Assembly: GCA_963729195.1 (NCBI GenBank)
Contig: CAVSNF010000031.1
Location: 124,001 to 188,000, forward strand
DNA length: 64,000 nt
Reading direction: 5' to 3'
From: CAVPTL01 sp963729195
GTDB taxonomy: Bacteria; Actinomycetota; Thermoleophilia; Gaiellales; JAICJC01
The position numbers and the translations under genes were made by a program. This document shows, one piece after another, positions 45,628 through 56,954 of the stretch. The notes under the pieces were generated by a model. That model ran no database searches and had not been told where the DNA came from. It was given only the letters and a program-made list of their open reading frames with translations. Position 1 is the stretch's first letter. Every line of letters starts with the position of its first letter.

Positions 45628-46284
45628 CCGCGGGTGTGCGTGACCTGGGCGGTGGGTTGTGGACGTGGACGGCGAGGCATCCCGAGTGGCATCCGGGCGA
45701 GTTCGGCGCGGTCGTTCGCAGCTACGCCGCTCGCAGCGGCGATCACACCCTGCTGATCGACCCGCTGGTGCTGTCCGACGAGACCTGGGAAGAGCTGGAC
45801 GGGATCGTCACCGGCCCGGTCGATACGGTGATCACGATCGGCTATCACGTGCGCTCGGCCGAGGCCGCCCAGAGCCGCTACGGGGGGTTGATCTACGGCC
45901 CGGCGGCTGTGGCCAAGCGGCTGCGCTCGATCCGGTCGTTTCGCCCCTTTGCGGCCGGCGACACGCTGCCGTTCGGGGCCGATCGCCCACCCGGTGGGCA
46001 ATCCTCGCCGCCAGGAGACGCCGCTGGAGCTGCCCGAGTTCAGCGCGCTGGTGTTCGGCGACGCGGTGGTCGAGACCGGCGGTGAGCTCAAGGTGTGGGT
46101 GCAGGCACCGCTCACCGAGAAGCGGCTGCAGTGGTACTGGACACGGTTTCGGCCGAGCGTCGAGCCGCTCACCGAGCTGGGTGTCGAGCGGGTGCTGGTG
46201 ACCCACGGCGAGCCGGTGATGGAGCACGGCTCGCAGGAGCTGACCGCAGCCCTCGACCGGCCCTGGTACCACCGGCCGGTGTAG
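45624..46284 (+). CDS. Metallo-beta-lactamase-fold-like protein, degenerate metal site (frame break near 45975)
   Basis: A protein of about 219 residues with the overall pattern of a beta-lactamase-fold hydrolase: GDHTLLIDPLVLSDETW, TVITIGYHVRSAEA, SALVFGDAVVETGGELKVWV and VLVTHGEPVMEHG. The classical HxHxDH motif is missing; only a lone His stands at the position (GYHVRSAE). It may be non-catalytic or use a different site. A surplus G in a GGGG run near 45975 breaks the frame between DTLPF and GPIAHPVGNP. GTG start overlaps the previous stop. Confidence 0.6.
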
Positions 46285-46285
46285 A

Positions 46286-46636
46286 CTAGTCGCTTCGGAT
46301 CTCGGAGAAGTGGATCACGGTGACCGTGTCCTCTTCGGAGACGTCGCGGTTGTACAGCTGGCCGAGGAAGGTGACGAACTCCTCGATGTGGCGGATCTCG
46401 GGGTTGTCGTGCTGGATCTCGCGCGGCGAGACTTCGCGCAGAGGCTTGACCTCGACCTTGTCGATGACCGCGTCGAAGATCCGCTGGCGCACGTTGAAGC
46501 GCTGACCGGCCAGCACCGCCACCACCAGCCCCTTCTTGTACTTGACCGACTTGTCGCCCAGGCGGATGGTCGCGGTCTTCCGCCGGTGGCGGAGCTGATC
46601 GGCCACCATCGGGGAGTAGAAGTTGAGGGCGAGCAT
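46286..46636 (-). CDS. ASCH-domain protein (putative RNA-binding)
   Basis: A 116-residue protein with the ASCH beta-barrel pattern. KTATIRLGDKSVKYKKGLVVAVLAGQRF contains the conserved K-T-x-T-x-R and G-x-K positions. It is followed by IDKVEVKPLREVSPREI and a C-terminal VTVIHFSEI strand. ASCH domains are related to PUA domains and are thought to bind RNA or nucleotides. It converges on the MBL-like gene and is divergent from the MFS gene. Confidence 0.72.
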   Translation of the reverse strand: MLALNFYSPMVADQLRHRRKTATIRLGDKSVKYKKGLVVAVLAGQRFNVRQRIFDAVIDKVEVKPLREVSPREIQHDNPEIRHIEEFVTFLGQLYNRDVSEEDTVTVIHFSEIRSD

Positions 46637-46705
46637 CGCTGGCAGATCATAACCACCGGCCGCACTCGGGGCGGCTTCGACCGCTGTCCGGTAGCGTCAC
46701 CGCCG

Positions 46706-47852
46706 ATGCGAGATCGGGCCCAGGTCGTATACGCGATCGTTTTCCTCGACCTGGTGATGATGTTCGCCCTGATTCCGCTGCTGCCCGAGTACCAGGAGCA
46801 GTTCGGCCTGACCAAGACACAGTCCGGCCTGGTGGTCGCGGCCTACAGCATCGTGGTGTTGGTGTTGTCATTTCCCGTGGGGTGGCTGGCCGACCGCTTC
46901 GGCCCGCGCCGGCTCACGATCATGGGCGCGGGGCTGATGGCGGTGTCCACCCCTGCGTATGCATTTGGGAGCGACTTCTGGGCGCTGATGGCCGCTCGCG
47001 GGCTGCAGGGAGCGGCGTCGGCGATCTCGTGGACGGCCGCGCTGGCATGGCTGATGACCGTGAATCCGCCGGAGCGGCGGGGGCGGGTGCTGGGCACGGC
47101 CACGGGTGCCGGCACGGCCGGCATTCTGATCGGGCCGGTGTTCGGCGGAGTGCTGGGCTCGCTGTTTGGGATCCGTGCCCCGTTCATCGTGCTGGGGGTG
47201 GTCGCGGCGGCGATCACGGTCGCGGCGCTCTTTACCTCGACGCCTCCCAAGGCGGTGTTCGAGCGGGCCAGCCTGGCCGCGGTGGTCAAGCGCGGGTTCG
47301 GCGAGACGGCGATTCTGGCGGCGTGCGATCCTGATCTTCCTGGCCGCGGTGGTGGGCGGCGCGATCGAGACGCTGGTACCGCTGCATCTCGGCCGCGACG
47401 GCTACTCGTCCGCCGCGATCACGGCGGTGCTGGCGCTGACGGGGCTGTTGTCGGTGATCACCAACCGCTCGGTGGGCCAGCTCTCCGATCGCATCTCCGG
47501 CAGGCGGATCGCGCTTCTGTCGTGCGCCGGCACGATCGCGGGGATCGCGTTGCTGGCGGTGGCGCCGACCGCCGCGGCGGTGGCGGTGGTGTTCATCGTG
47601 ATCACGCCGCCGATCTCGGGCCTGTACGCGATCGGGTATCCGATGTCGGCTCGGGGAGCCGATCGCGCCGCATTGGGGCACTCCAGCGTGTTTGGTCTGA
47701 TCAATGTCATCTGGGGGGCGGGATTCGTGTTTGGCCCGGCTGCAGGTGCGGCCATCGCCGCCGGCACCTCCGACTCGGTGGCATACCTGGTGATGCTCGT
47801 AATCATGGTTGTGGGAGCCGGATTCGTGAGGAGATTGGCACTCGACTGGTGA
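46706..47852 (+). CDS. MFS transporter (frame break near 47324)
   Basis: A 12-helix major-facilitator transporter of about 381 residues. The loop 2-3 motif GWLADRFGPRRL and the helix-4/5 segments (ARGLQGAASAISWTAALAWL, GTATGAGTAGILIGPVFGGVLG) are typical drug/metabolite exporter features. The mirrored loop 8-9 motif reads GQLSDRISGRR. A surplus T near 47324 breaks the frame between ETAILAA and AILIFLAAVVGGAIETL. The gene ends inside the first CIRCE operator of groES. Confidence 0.82.
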
Positions 47853-47861
47853 GAGTGCCAA
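47835..47861 (+). promoter_or_regulatory. CIRCE operator 1 (HrcA site)
   Basis: A perfect 9-base inverted repeat TTGGCACTC, 9-base spacer, GAGTGCCAA. It matches the CIRCE consensus (TTAGCACTC-N9-GAGTGCTAA) with compensating changes in both arms. It overlaps the stop codon of the MFS gene and lies just upstream of the groES -35 element. HrcA repression of groESL is inferred. Confidence 0.92.
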
Positions 47862-47870
47862 CGTTCTGCC

Positions 47871-47899
47871 TTGACGCTCGGGTAGGTGCCAGATACCAT
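47871..47899 (+). promoter_or_regulatory. groESL promoter
   Basis: A -35 hexamer TTGACG (47871-47876), a 17-base spacer and a -10 hexamer TACCAT (47894-47899). It sits exactly between the two CIRCE operators. Transcription would start near 47906, inside operator 2. Confidence 0.75.
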
Positions 47900-47903
47900 G
47901 CAT

Positions 47904-47930
47904 CTGGCACTCAATGGGTCAGAGTGCCAA
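47904..47930 (+). promoter_or_regulatory. CIRCE operator 2 (HrcA site)
   Basis: CTGGCACTC, 9-base spacer, GAGTGCCAA: one mismatch from a perfect inverted repeat. It covers the probable transcription start, so a bound repressor would block both initiation and escape. With operator 1 it brackets the promoter. Confidence 0.9.
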
Positions 47931-47963
47931 TCCTGTCCGACCCAAATCCCCAGGGAGGAATGC

Positions 47964-48272
47964 ATGGATCTTAAGCCTCTGGGCGACCGTGTGATCGTCG
48001 AAGTCCTCGATGAAGAGGAAGTCACGTACAGCGGCATCGTCCTGCCTGATACGGCCAAAGAGAAGCCGCAACGCGGCAAGGTGCTGGCGACCGGTCCCGG
48101 CCGCTACGAGGACGGCAAGCTCGTCCCGCTCGACGTGAAGAAGAACGACGAGATCGTCTTCTCCAAGTACGGCGGCACTGAGATCAAGGTCGGAGCCGAG
48201 GAGTATCTGATTCTGCGTGAGTCAGACATCCTGGCGAAGGTCGTTTCCAGCAAAGTCGCCTCGAAAGCGTAG
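47964..48272 (+). CDS. groES: Co-chaperonin GroES
   Basis: The 10-kDa lid of the chaperonin, 102 residues. Typical start LKPLGDRVIVEVLDEEE, mobile loop TYSGIVLPDTAKEKPQRG and closing EYLILRESDILAKV are present. A strong ribosome site (GGGAGGA) precedes ATG 47964. The gene is 10 bases upstream of groEL and controlled by the double CIRCE region. Confidence 0.97.
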   Translation: MDLKPLGDRVIVEVLDEEEVTYSGIVLPDTAKEKPQRGKVLATGPGRYEDGKLVPLDVKKNDEIVFSKYGGTEIKVGAEEYLILRESDILAKVVSSKVASKA

Positions 48273-48282
48273 GGAGAGCTGA

Positions 48283-49905
<1,623 letters not shown>

Positions 49906-49931
49906 CCCATCTGTCTGAGCGGTTGAGTACT

Positions 49932-49961
49932 CCGAGGGGCCCGGGCAACCGGGCCCCTCGG
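49932..49961 (+). terminator. groESL terminator hairpin
   Basis: A perfect 13-bp GC stem (CCGAGGGGCCCGG against CCGGGCCCCTCGG) closed by a GCAA tetraloop, 27 bases after the groEL stop and followed by TCTT. Its stability and position make it the operon terminator. Confidence 0.85.
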
Positions 49962-50011
49962 TCTTGAGGCTGGCCCAAGGGCGCTCGTCGCACTTGAGCG
50001 TCGGCAGGTCG

Positions 50012-50043
50012 GTGAATAATTGTGCCAGGCACCGATTATTCAC
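50012..50043. repeat. GTGAATAA palindrome, copy 5 (diverged)
   Basis: A copy with mismatches inside both arms (AATAATTGTGCC against GGCACCGATTATT). It lies 15 bases before the perfect copy 6 in the convergent gap between groEL and the DMT transporter gene. Confidence 0.85.
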
Positions 50044-50057
50044 CCCAGGCGTGGGTG

Positions 50058-50088
50058 GTGAATAACGGTGCCAGGCACCGTTATTCAC
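50058..50088. repeat. GTGAATAAC palindrome, copy 6
   Basis: A perfect 31-base palindrome (15-base arms, one central base). Read on the minus strand, its tip supplies the TGA stop (50085-50087 on the plus strand) of the DMT transporter gene. Confidence 0.93.
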
Positions 50089-50912
50089 CCCGCACTGGTG
50101 GTTGCGCCTGCACTGGCGATCATCACTGCGGTCATGCCGACAATCTGTGGTGGAGTGAGGCCTTGGCCGAGGAAGATCAGGCCGACCAGGGCTGCGATCG
50201 CCGGGTCGACGCTGTAGATCACGGCGACGATCCGTGGTTCGAGCCTTCGCAGGCCTTCGAGCTCGAGCGTGAACGGCACGATCAGCCCTCCCACCGCGAT
50301 CACGAGTCCAAGTGCGATCGCGTGCAGGTCGAGCGCCTGGAGGTGGGCGACGCCGAACGGAAGCGTGACCAGGCATGCGATCGGGATGGCGAGTGCAAGG
50401 CCGTCGACACGGCGTGTGGTGCGTCCGACGCTGCGCCCCGCGTAGGCCACGCACGCCCAGGCGCAACCGGAGGCGACGGCGAACGCGACCCCGAGGGCGG
50501 ATCCTGGGGGGTCGAGCCCGCCGAGCGTGATCACTCCCGCGGCGGCAAGCAGCGCAAATCCCACGTCGCGCCGTCGTCGAGACCCGGCCACCGCCATTGC
50601 CAGGGGCGCGATGAATGCGAGCGTGACGGCGATGCCCATCGGGAGCCGATCGATGGCTTCGAAGAAGGTCACGTTGAGCGCGGCCAGCGAGACGCCGTAG
50701 GCGCCGATCGCGAGCCATGTGCCTCGGTCTCGCCCGTGGATGCCAGGGCGAATGGCGGCCGAGATGATGATCGCTCCGAGTGCGAACCGCAGGGCTGACA
50801 CGCCACCGGGCCCGAGTTGGTCAAACAATCCATGGGCGATCGCCGCGGTGATCTGGATGCTGGCGCTGGTTGCGACGATCATCGCCGCGCCGGCGACCAC
50901 CCGTCGCTGCAT
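50085..50912 (-). CDS. DMT/EamA family transporter
   Basis: A 275-residue transporter with about 10 membrane helices in two EamA halves, similar to RhtA-type amino-acid or metabolite exporters. The helix-rich region FEAIDRLPMGIAVTLAFIAPLAMAV closes the first half. PRIVAVIYSVDPAIAALVGLIFLGQ is the mirrored segment in the second half. ATG 50912 (or GTG 50918) overlaps the upstream regulator's end, so regulator and transporter form an operon. Confidence 0.82.
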   Translation of the reverse strand: MQRRVVAGAAMIVATSASIQITAAIAHGLFDQLGPGGVSALRFALGAIIISAAIRPGIHGRDRGTWLAIGAYGVSLAALNVTFFEAIDRLPMGIAVTLAFIAPLAMAVAGSRRRRDVGFALLAAAGVITLGGLDPPGSALGVAFAVASGCAWACVAYAGRSVGRTTRRVDGLALAIPIACLVTLPFGVAHLQALDLHAIALGLVIAVGGLIVPFTLELEGLRRLEPRIVAVIYSVDPAIAALVGLIFLGQGLTPPQIVGMTAVMIASAGATTSAG

Positions 50913-50914
50913 CG

Positions 50915-51730
50915 TCACGCGCGGTTGGCCGCATCGCGCGTGAATCCGGCCGCGGCCGCCCCCGCGATTGATGCCCACGTGCCTGGGCCAACGCCGGCGG
51001 GCCGCGCCCCAGCGAGCATCGTCTCGATGGCGGCGGGGCCGGTGATGACGGCGCCGCTGCGTGTCTTCCACCGCAATATGGGGGTGCGTGCGGATGAGAA
51101 AGATGACCGTGGCGAGCCGGTCGAGGCGATCCGAGAGGCCCTGGAGTTCGGCCTCGCGGTAGACACAGATGTTGGCTGCCGGTTCGACGCCGACGGCAGC
51201 CCGGCACGTCTCCTCGACATCATGCTCCCAGGTCGTCTCGCTCTCCAGCAGCGCTGTCACGCTTTCGACCGATTGCGGCAGCGGCCGGGTCGAGCCGAAA
51301 GATCATGCCGAGGCGTGCGTCTCTGGCCGGAGGGCTCGCCGCCAGTGCATCGGTCAGCGGCCGAGCGGGGGGCGGTGACCTCCATCCAGGTATCGATCCG
51401 ATCGGCAAAGACCTGCCGGGCGGCCGCGACCGGCGATCGATTCGCGGATCCGGTCTGGTAGAGCAGCAGATGGACGGAATGCGATGCCGGCGCGCCGCAG
51501 AGCTCCATCAGCTCGTTCACGTCGATCTCCAGCACACGGCCGATGGCGCCCAGAATCAGCGGCGATGGGACGGGTGCGCGGCCAGTGGTGGGGTTGCGAC
51601 CCTGCTCGAGCGCGACCAGGTAGCTCGGCGAGATTCCGATGCGGCGAGCGGCCTCTCGCAGTGACAGTCCGCCTTGCTCGCGTCGCAGCCGCACTATCGC
51701 CCCAAGCCGGCTGGGAGGTGCCGAAGCCAT
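50915..51730 (-). CDS. XRE-type helix-turn-helix regulator with C-terminal effector region (three frame breaks)
   Basis: The N-terminal 80 residues are a clear Cro/CI-type HTH (LREAARRIGISPSYLVALEQGRNP). Net +1 frame changes near 51362, 51287 and 51077 join PLTDALAASPPARDARLGMIFRLDP, SVTALLESETTWEHDVEE through VIFLIRTHPHI and RWKTRSGAVITGPAA into one protein of about 270 residues. It ends against the transporter start. The C-terminal part matches nothing I recognise and may sense a ligand of the exporter. Join positions are accurate to a few bases. Confidence 0.65.
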
Positions 51731-51752
51731 GTGTTCAGTATACAGAACAGAC

Positions 51753-51783
51753 GTGAATAACGGTGCCAGGCACCGTTATTCAC
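51753..51783. repeat. GTGAATAAC palindrome, copy 7
   Basis: A perfect copy in a divergent gap (between the HTH regulator and the glycosylase), the only copy not between converging genes. Here it lies upstream of both starts and is open in frame with the glycosylase. Confidence 0.93.
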
Positions 51784-51806
51784 CGACAGTGCTAGAACGT
51801 GGTGCT

Positions 51807-52591
51807 GTGTTTCCGCCTGACTACGACTTCGAGCGTTCGACCTTCCGGTTTCGGGCATTCGGGGACGATCTCGCCAGCCGCTGGCACGACGGCGGCCTGC
51901 ATCGGGTGATGCGCTCCGGGCTGCCGGTGCGGATCGAGGCCGGCGGGCCGATCTGGTACGGCACGCCCACCGCCGCCGACCAGGCCGAGCTCGGGCACCT
52001 GCTGGGGATGAGCTTCGACGTCGCGGGCTTCGTCCAGGCCTATCCCGAGATAGCCGCCCGCGCAGCCGGGCTTCCGCCCGCCGCTGATGGCCGACCCGTT
52101 CGAGATGCTGGTCACGTCGGTGACCGCCCAGCAGGTCTCGCTGCTCGCCGCCTGCGCCATCCGCGGCCGGTTCGTGCAGCGGTTCGGGCGCCGGGTCGAG
52201 CACGATGGTTTCGAGTGGTACGGCTTTCCGTCCCAGGCCGATGTTCGCGGCGGCGACCTCACCGGGGTGGGGCTGTCGCAGGCCAAGATCCGCACGATCA
52301 CCGCGCTGTCGCAGGCCGATCTCGACCTGACCGACGCTGCCCGACTCCGAGATCCGGGAGCGGCTGATGGAGCTGCCCGGAATCGGCCCGTGGACGGTGG
52401 ACTGGTTCCTGGCGCGGTGCCTGGGTCGGCCCGACGCGTTCGCCCCCGGTGACCTGGGGGTGCGCAAGGCCGTGGCCCAATGGTTTTCGGAGGATCCGAT
52501 CTGGCCGCAGGAGCGTGTGCGTGAGGCCTGCAGCGGATTCGGGCAGCATGCGAACCTCGCTGTCCACTATCTCCTGGTGCCCGCGGAGTAG
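51807..52591 (+). CDS. AlkA-like HhH-GPD DNA glycosylase (two frame breaks)
   Basis: A base-excision enzyme probably removing alkylated purines. The helix-hairpin-helix and catalytic loop are clear: LMELPGIGPWTVDWFLARCLG, then DAFAPGDLGVRKA with the catalytic Asp. An upstream SVTAQQVSLLAACAIRGR segment is the typical first domain. Net +1 frame changes lie near 52080 (before LMADPFEMLVTS) and 52335 (before LPDSEIRER). The start may be GTG 51807 or 51789. Confidence 0.8.
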
Positions 52592-52604
52592 CCTTGGGGG
52601 CGCA

Positions 52605-53779
52605 GTGGCGGTCAAAACCGATTCTCAGGACGCGCCTCCCGACGACGCCGCGCCCGCCGGTCGATCCCGCGGCGCGCGAGGTGCTGGCGCAGTATCGCTA
52701 TCCGCTGACGGTCTTCGTCGCCAGCCGGCTGGCGGTCTACCTGCTGTTTGCGATGGTCGCCTGGACGCATCGCACGCCCCGCCGCTCGCCGCTCACCTAC
52801 CACGCGATCATGAGCCCGCTGAACGGCTGGGATGCGGTCTGGTACCACTGGGTCGAGGCCCACGGATACGACCCGGCGATCGCCCACGGGAATCTGGCGG
52901 CGTTCTTCCCCATGTGGCCGCTCAGCTGGCACGCGGTGTCGTGGCTGCCGATCCCCATCTACCTGGCCGGCAGCCTGCTCTCGACGGCCCTGTTCGGGGT
53001 CGCCCTGTGCCTGCTCTACCGCATGACGCTGGGGCGCTACGACGTCACCATCGCCCGCCGCACCACCCTGTTCCTGGCCTTCTGGCCGCTGGCGTTCGTG
53101 TTCTCGATGCCGTACTCCGAGAGCCTGTTTCTGCTGGCGTCGCTGGGAGCGTTCGCGCTCACCTGGCACGGCCGCTGGTGGTGGGGGTCGGCGGTGGGCG
53201 CCGTGGCGGTGCTGGCGCGGCCGGTCGGGATCGCGCTTGTGCCCGCATTCGCCTGGCGCATCTATCGCGACCAGGGTTGGCGCTGGCGCGCGTATCTGCC
53301 GCTGCTTCTGATGGTGGCCGCCGACGCTCGGCTTCTTCCTGTTTCTGGGCTGGCGCACGGGTGATTGGCTGGAGAGCGTGCACGCCCAGCAGCGCGGCTG
53401 GGGGCGCGGATTCGTGCCGCTTCCCTACGAGATCGGCCGGGCGCTGTGGGTGGATGTGTTCGAGAACGGTCTGCTGCGCTCGCTGGCCGACGTCGGCTTC
53501 ACGCTGCTGTGGTGCGTCTTGTGGTACCGGGCGTGGCGGGTGCTGCGGCTCCCGGGCGAGTACCTGATCTACGCCGCGATTGCCGTTCTGCTGCCGTCCA
53601 GCGGCGGATCGCTGCTCTCGATGGGGCGGATGGGCATGATCGCGTTCCCGCTGTTCTGGGCGCTCGCCGAGTGGAGCGTGCACGATCCGCGCATCGACAC
53701 GATCGTCAAGATGACCGCCCCGGCATTGCTCGCCGCCCTGATCTTCCTGACGTTCGGCACCCACACGTTCGTGCCGTGA
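52605..53779 (+). CDS. PIG-V-like mannosyltransferase membrane protein (two frame breaks)
   Basis: A multi-spanning membrane glycosyltransferase-like protein of about 390 residues, resembling the actinobacterial mannosyltransferases of the PIG-V/DPM-dependent type. After the first helix it has NGWDAVWYHWVEAHGYD, the characteristic W-D-x-x-W-Y loop. A FFPMWPLSW segment and FSMPYSESLFLLASLGAF follow. Net +1 breaks near 52659 and 53325 separate AAP from PVDPAAREV and VAAD from LGFFLFLGWRTGDW. Its TGA stop (53777-53779) is inside palindrome copy 8. Confidence 0.68.
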
Positions 53780-53806
53780 ATAACGGTGCCTGGCACCGTT
53801 ATTCAC
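53776..53806. repeat. GTGAATAAC palindrome, copy 8
   Basis: A perfect copy between converging genes. Its left tip provides the TGA stop of the mannosyltransferase. Its right tip provides the TAA stop of the M20 peptidase on the other strand. Confidence 0.94.
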
Positions 53807-54908
53807 CGAGAGCGCGGATCAGGCGGGTGACGAGGTCGATGCGGGCGGGGACGGTGGTCAGCTCGATCCACTCGTCGGGGGTGTGATCGAGCGCGCCGCA
53901 GGGACCCAGGCCGTCGATCGTGGGGATGCCCCACGCGCCCGTCCAGCAGCCGTCCGAGACTCCGCCGGAGAGCTGCTCGCCGATCTCGAGGCCCAACTCG
54001 GCGGCGATCTGGATCGTCGTCTCGACCAGGTCGGCCGAACGCGGCATCGGCGGCCAGGTGCCGCGATCCACGATCGCCGAGGTGACGCCGTCGTGGCCGT
54101 TGGGGCGGTCGAGCTCGGCCAGCGCATACTCCAGGTCGGCCGGCGTCGGACGAGCGGATGTCGAGGTCTGCCCGCGCGTGGCCGGGCACCGTGTTGGCCG
54201 AGTCCCCGCCGTTCACGGTGGTGACCACCGCGGTCATCTCCGGCCGGCCCGGCGGTGAGCGCCTCGATCCGGATGATCTCGCTGGCCAGGGCCGAGACCG
54301 CGCTGCGGCCGCGAGCGGTGTCGGCACCGGCATGGGCCGGGCGGCCGGTCAGCTCCAGCGTCCGCCACACCGCGCCCTTGCGCGACGACACCAGATCGCC
54401 GTTCTCGCGGGCGCACTCGAACACGATCGCCGCGGCGGCGCCCTCGGCCTGGTGTGCCACCGCCGGGTACGCGCAGCCGCACCTCCTCGTCGGCGCAGAT
54501 CAGGAACCTCACCTCGGAGAACGGCCGCGGCCCGGCGGCGAGCTGCTCCATCGCCATCGCGGCCAGCACCAGGCCGCCCTTCATGTCGGCCACTCCGGGA
54601 CCGGTGCAGCGATCGCCGGACACCGCGAACGGCCGCCGGGCCGCCTCGCCCAGCCCGAACACCGTGTCGGTGTGTCCCAGCAGCGCGACCGCCCGGTCGC
54701 CGTCTCCGGCAAGCGTGATCACCAGGCTGCGGGCAGGGCCGTCGGGCTCGTCCACCCACGCGCTGGTGCAGCCGAGCGGCGCCAGCCAGGATTCGATCTC
54801 GGTGGCCACCCGCTCCTGCTCGCGGCCGTAGGACGGTGAGTCGATCGCGACCAGCCGCGAGAGCCGATCGACGAACGTGGTTGTCACCGTGGCCGCGGGC
54901 ACCGGCAT
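53799..54908 (-). CDS. M20 family peptidase, glutamate carboxypeptidase type (three frame breaks)
   Basis: A zinc-dependent peptidase related to carboxypeptidase G2, about 370 residues when joined. Metal-site motifs are GHTDTVFG, GPGVADMKGG and ADEEV. A lid domain follows with GRPAHAGADTARG, and the late His is in GALDHTPDEWIEL. Net +1 frame changes near 54472, 54243 and 54152 separate EEVRL from AYPAVAHQAEG, AGPA from EMTAVVTTVNGG, and RSS from TPADLEYALAE. The TAA stop lies in palindrome copy 8. Confidence 0.8.
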
Positions 54909-54942
54909 AGTCTGCCCGACGGCGTTTGGCTACGCTGCCGGT

Positions 54943-55719
54943 ATGGCTGTCGTGCTTCCTCGATCGTTCATCCGAGCCGCCGGACCCGATGCCGTCGGGT
55001 ATCTCCAGAGCATGGTCTCCAACGACGTCGAGGCGGTCGCCGCCAAGGCCGGCACCTACGCGCTGCTGCTGACTCCCAAGGCCAGGGTGATCGCCGACCT
55101 GGAGATCTTCAACACCGGCGATGAGCTGATCATCGGCACCCCGCCCGAGGCAGCCGACTCGGTGCTGCAGACGCTGGTGCGCGCGAGATTTCGCAAGAAG
55201 GTCGAGCTCGATCCGGTTGAGCGGTGGCTGGTGTGGGGCGGCGAGGGCGAATCGCTGGCCGCGCTCGACACTCCCGCCGGGGTGCTCCACCTGGTCGATC
55301 AGAGGCCGAGCGAGAGCGACCCTGAGGAGCTGTTTGAGATCGCCCGGATCGAGGCGGGGATGGCCCGTTTCGGACTCGAGTTCGGCACCGACTCGATGCC
55401 GGCCGAGGCCGGGCTCGAAGACCGCGCGGTCAGCTTCACCAAGGGCTGCTACCCCGGCCAGGAGCCGGTCGCGCGGCTGCACTACCGCGGGCACGCCAAC
55501 CGCGGCGTGCGCGGGCTCGAGCTGCCCAGTCGCTGCCCGAGCTGGGCGCGATCGTCGTCGACGGCGGCCGCGAGGTGGGCCGGGTGACCTCGGCGGTCGA
55601 CCTCGCCGCGGTTCGGAGCGATCGGCCTGGGCGTGCTGCGGCGCGAGGTGGCCGACGGCGCCACCGTCGAGGTGGGTGGGGCCGAGGCGATCGTGCGCCC
55701 GCTCCCGTTTGCGTCCTGA
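54943..55719 (+). CDS. ygfZ: YgfZ/GcvT-domain folate-binding protein (two frame breaks)
   Basis: A tetrahydrofolate-binding protein that aids Fe-S cluster assembly or repair, recognised from the invariant KGCYPGQE motif near residue 168. The N-terminus (YLQSMVSNDVEAV) and the GcvT-like body are typical. The frame changes near 55530 (-1, before SLPELGAIVVDGGREVGRVTS) and near 55611 (+1, before FGAIGLGVLRREV), ending PLPFAS at 55717-55719. The stop overlaps the next start (TGATG). Confidence 0.82.
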
Positions 55720-56561
55720 TGCCCCAGGCGATCGCAGTCTCGGCCCGGATCTCGGAGCGCACGCCTCGCGATCTGCGCGGGGTTGAGCTGCTGCGAAGCC
55801 GTTTCACCGATCTGGGCCGCGGCACCTGCGACATCGCCGGCCGGCGGGCGCCGTTCGGCGAGACCGACTGGCGAGACGACCTCGAGGCTTCCCGCGGGGT
55901 GCTCGAACAGGTGCAGGAGGAGCTGTGCGAGCGGATCGTGCTGGGCGAGCCGACCCTGACCGTGGCCACCGACTGCTCGCTGGCGCTGGCGACGCTGCCG
56001 GCTGTCGCCGCCGTCAACCCGGCTGCGCGGGTGCTGTGGCTGGACGCCCACTCCGACTACGACACGCCCGAGACCTCCACCATCGGGTTTCTGGGATGCA
56101 TGAGCCTGGCCGGAGCGACCGGTGCCTGGACGTCGGGCCTGGGGGATCCCGCTGCCCGCCCGACCGGGTGGTGCTGGCCGGCGTCCGCGGAGGGCTGGAC
56201 GAGTTCGACGGGGCCGGCCGGGCTGCGGCCGATGCCTCTGCGATCACGGTGATCCCGCCCGCTCCCACGCTGCCGGCCGAGGTGCTCGCCGCGCTGGGCG
56301 ACGCCCCCGTGTACGTGCACTTCGACCCCGACGTGCTCGACCCGTCGGAGAATCCCGTGCCCTACGCTCGTCCCGGACGGGCTGACGCTCGACACGGTGG
56401 CCGAGCTGCTGCGCGCGGTCGCTCAGCGCGGCCCGGTGGTGGGCGTCGAGATCACCGCCTTCCACAGCGACGACCATCGCCGCGTGCGCGAGGCGCTCGC
56501 CGACCGGCTGATCGAGTGCGTGCGCCCGCTGCTCTACTTCTCCCAGTCGCCGACTTCATAG
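55719..56561 (+). CDS. Arginase/agmatinase family protein (three net +1 frame breaks)
   Basis: A ureohydrolase-fold enzyme of about 280 residues. Manganese ligands are in WLDAHSDYDTPE and in HFDPDVLDPSENP. RVVLAGVRGGLDEFD lies between them, and the C-terminal GVEITAFHSDD holds the last acidic ligand. The frame shifts twice near 56130-56155 and once near 56374. The last event restores VPDGLTLDTVAELLRA. The substrate (arginine, agmatine or formiminoglutamate) cannot be decided. The end overlaps the converging cupin gene. Confidence 0.78.
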
Positions 56562-56925
56562 GCTTTGCCCGGGCGTCGCCACCGATCGCCAGCAGCGTGG
56601 TCGGCGAGGCGGTCGCCTCGATCTTTCGGCTGACCTCCGGCTCCAGGGCGATCAGCCCGCCGGCCGGCACGATCGTGGTTTCGCCGTCGGTGGTGACCGA
56701 CACCTCACCCACGTGCACGAAGTACACCTCCTGCTGGCCCGAGCGGGTCTCGTTGTGCTCGGGGATCAGGACGTTGCCGGCGTCCTTGGTGACCGCGTTG
56801 ATGCCAAATGCGGTGATGCCGAAATGGTGGCGGATCGACTTCCACGTGGCCGGCCAGTCGGGCTTCACCGGCGGGACGTCGTCCACCAGTTCGATCTTCC
56901 AGCCGGTGCCCTGCGCAACACTCAT
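56534..56925 (-). CDS. Cupin-domain protein (frame break near 56562)
   Basis: A small beta-barrel protein of about 130 residues. The first cupin motif reads IPEHNETRSGQQEVYFVHVGEVSVTTDG and the second is LIALEPEVSRKIEA. It has His and Glu at plausible metal positions. A net -1 change near 56562 gives the ending PGKAYEVGDWEK and a TAG at 56534-56536, overlapping the arginase-family gene by 28 bases. The function is unknown. Confidence 0.7.
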
Positions 56926-56954
56926 CTCATCCCTCCTGACGTAGGAGAGCGAGT

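Noticed and set aside
50220..50260. tRNA-like GGTTCGAGCC segment
   Set aside because: It lies inside the DMT transporter coding sequence and has no cloverleaf-forming flanks.
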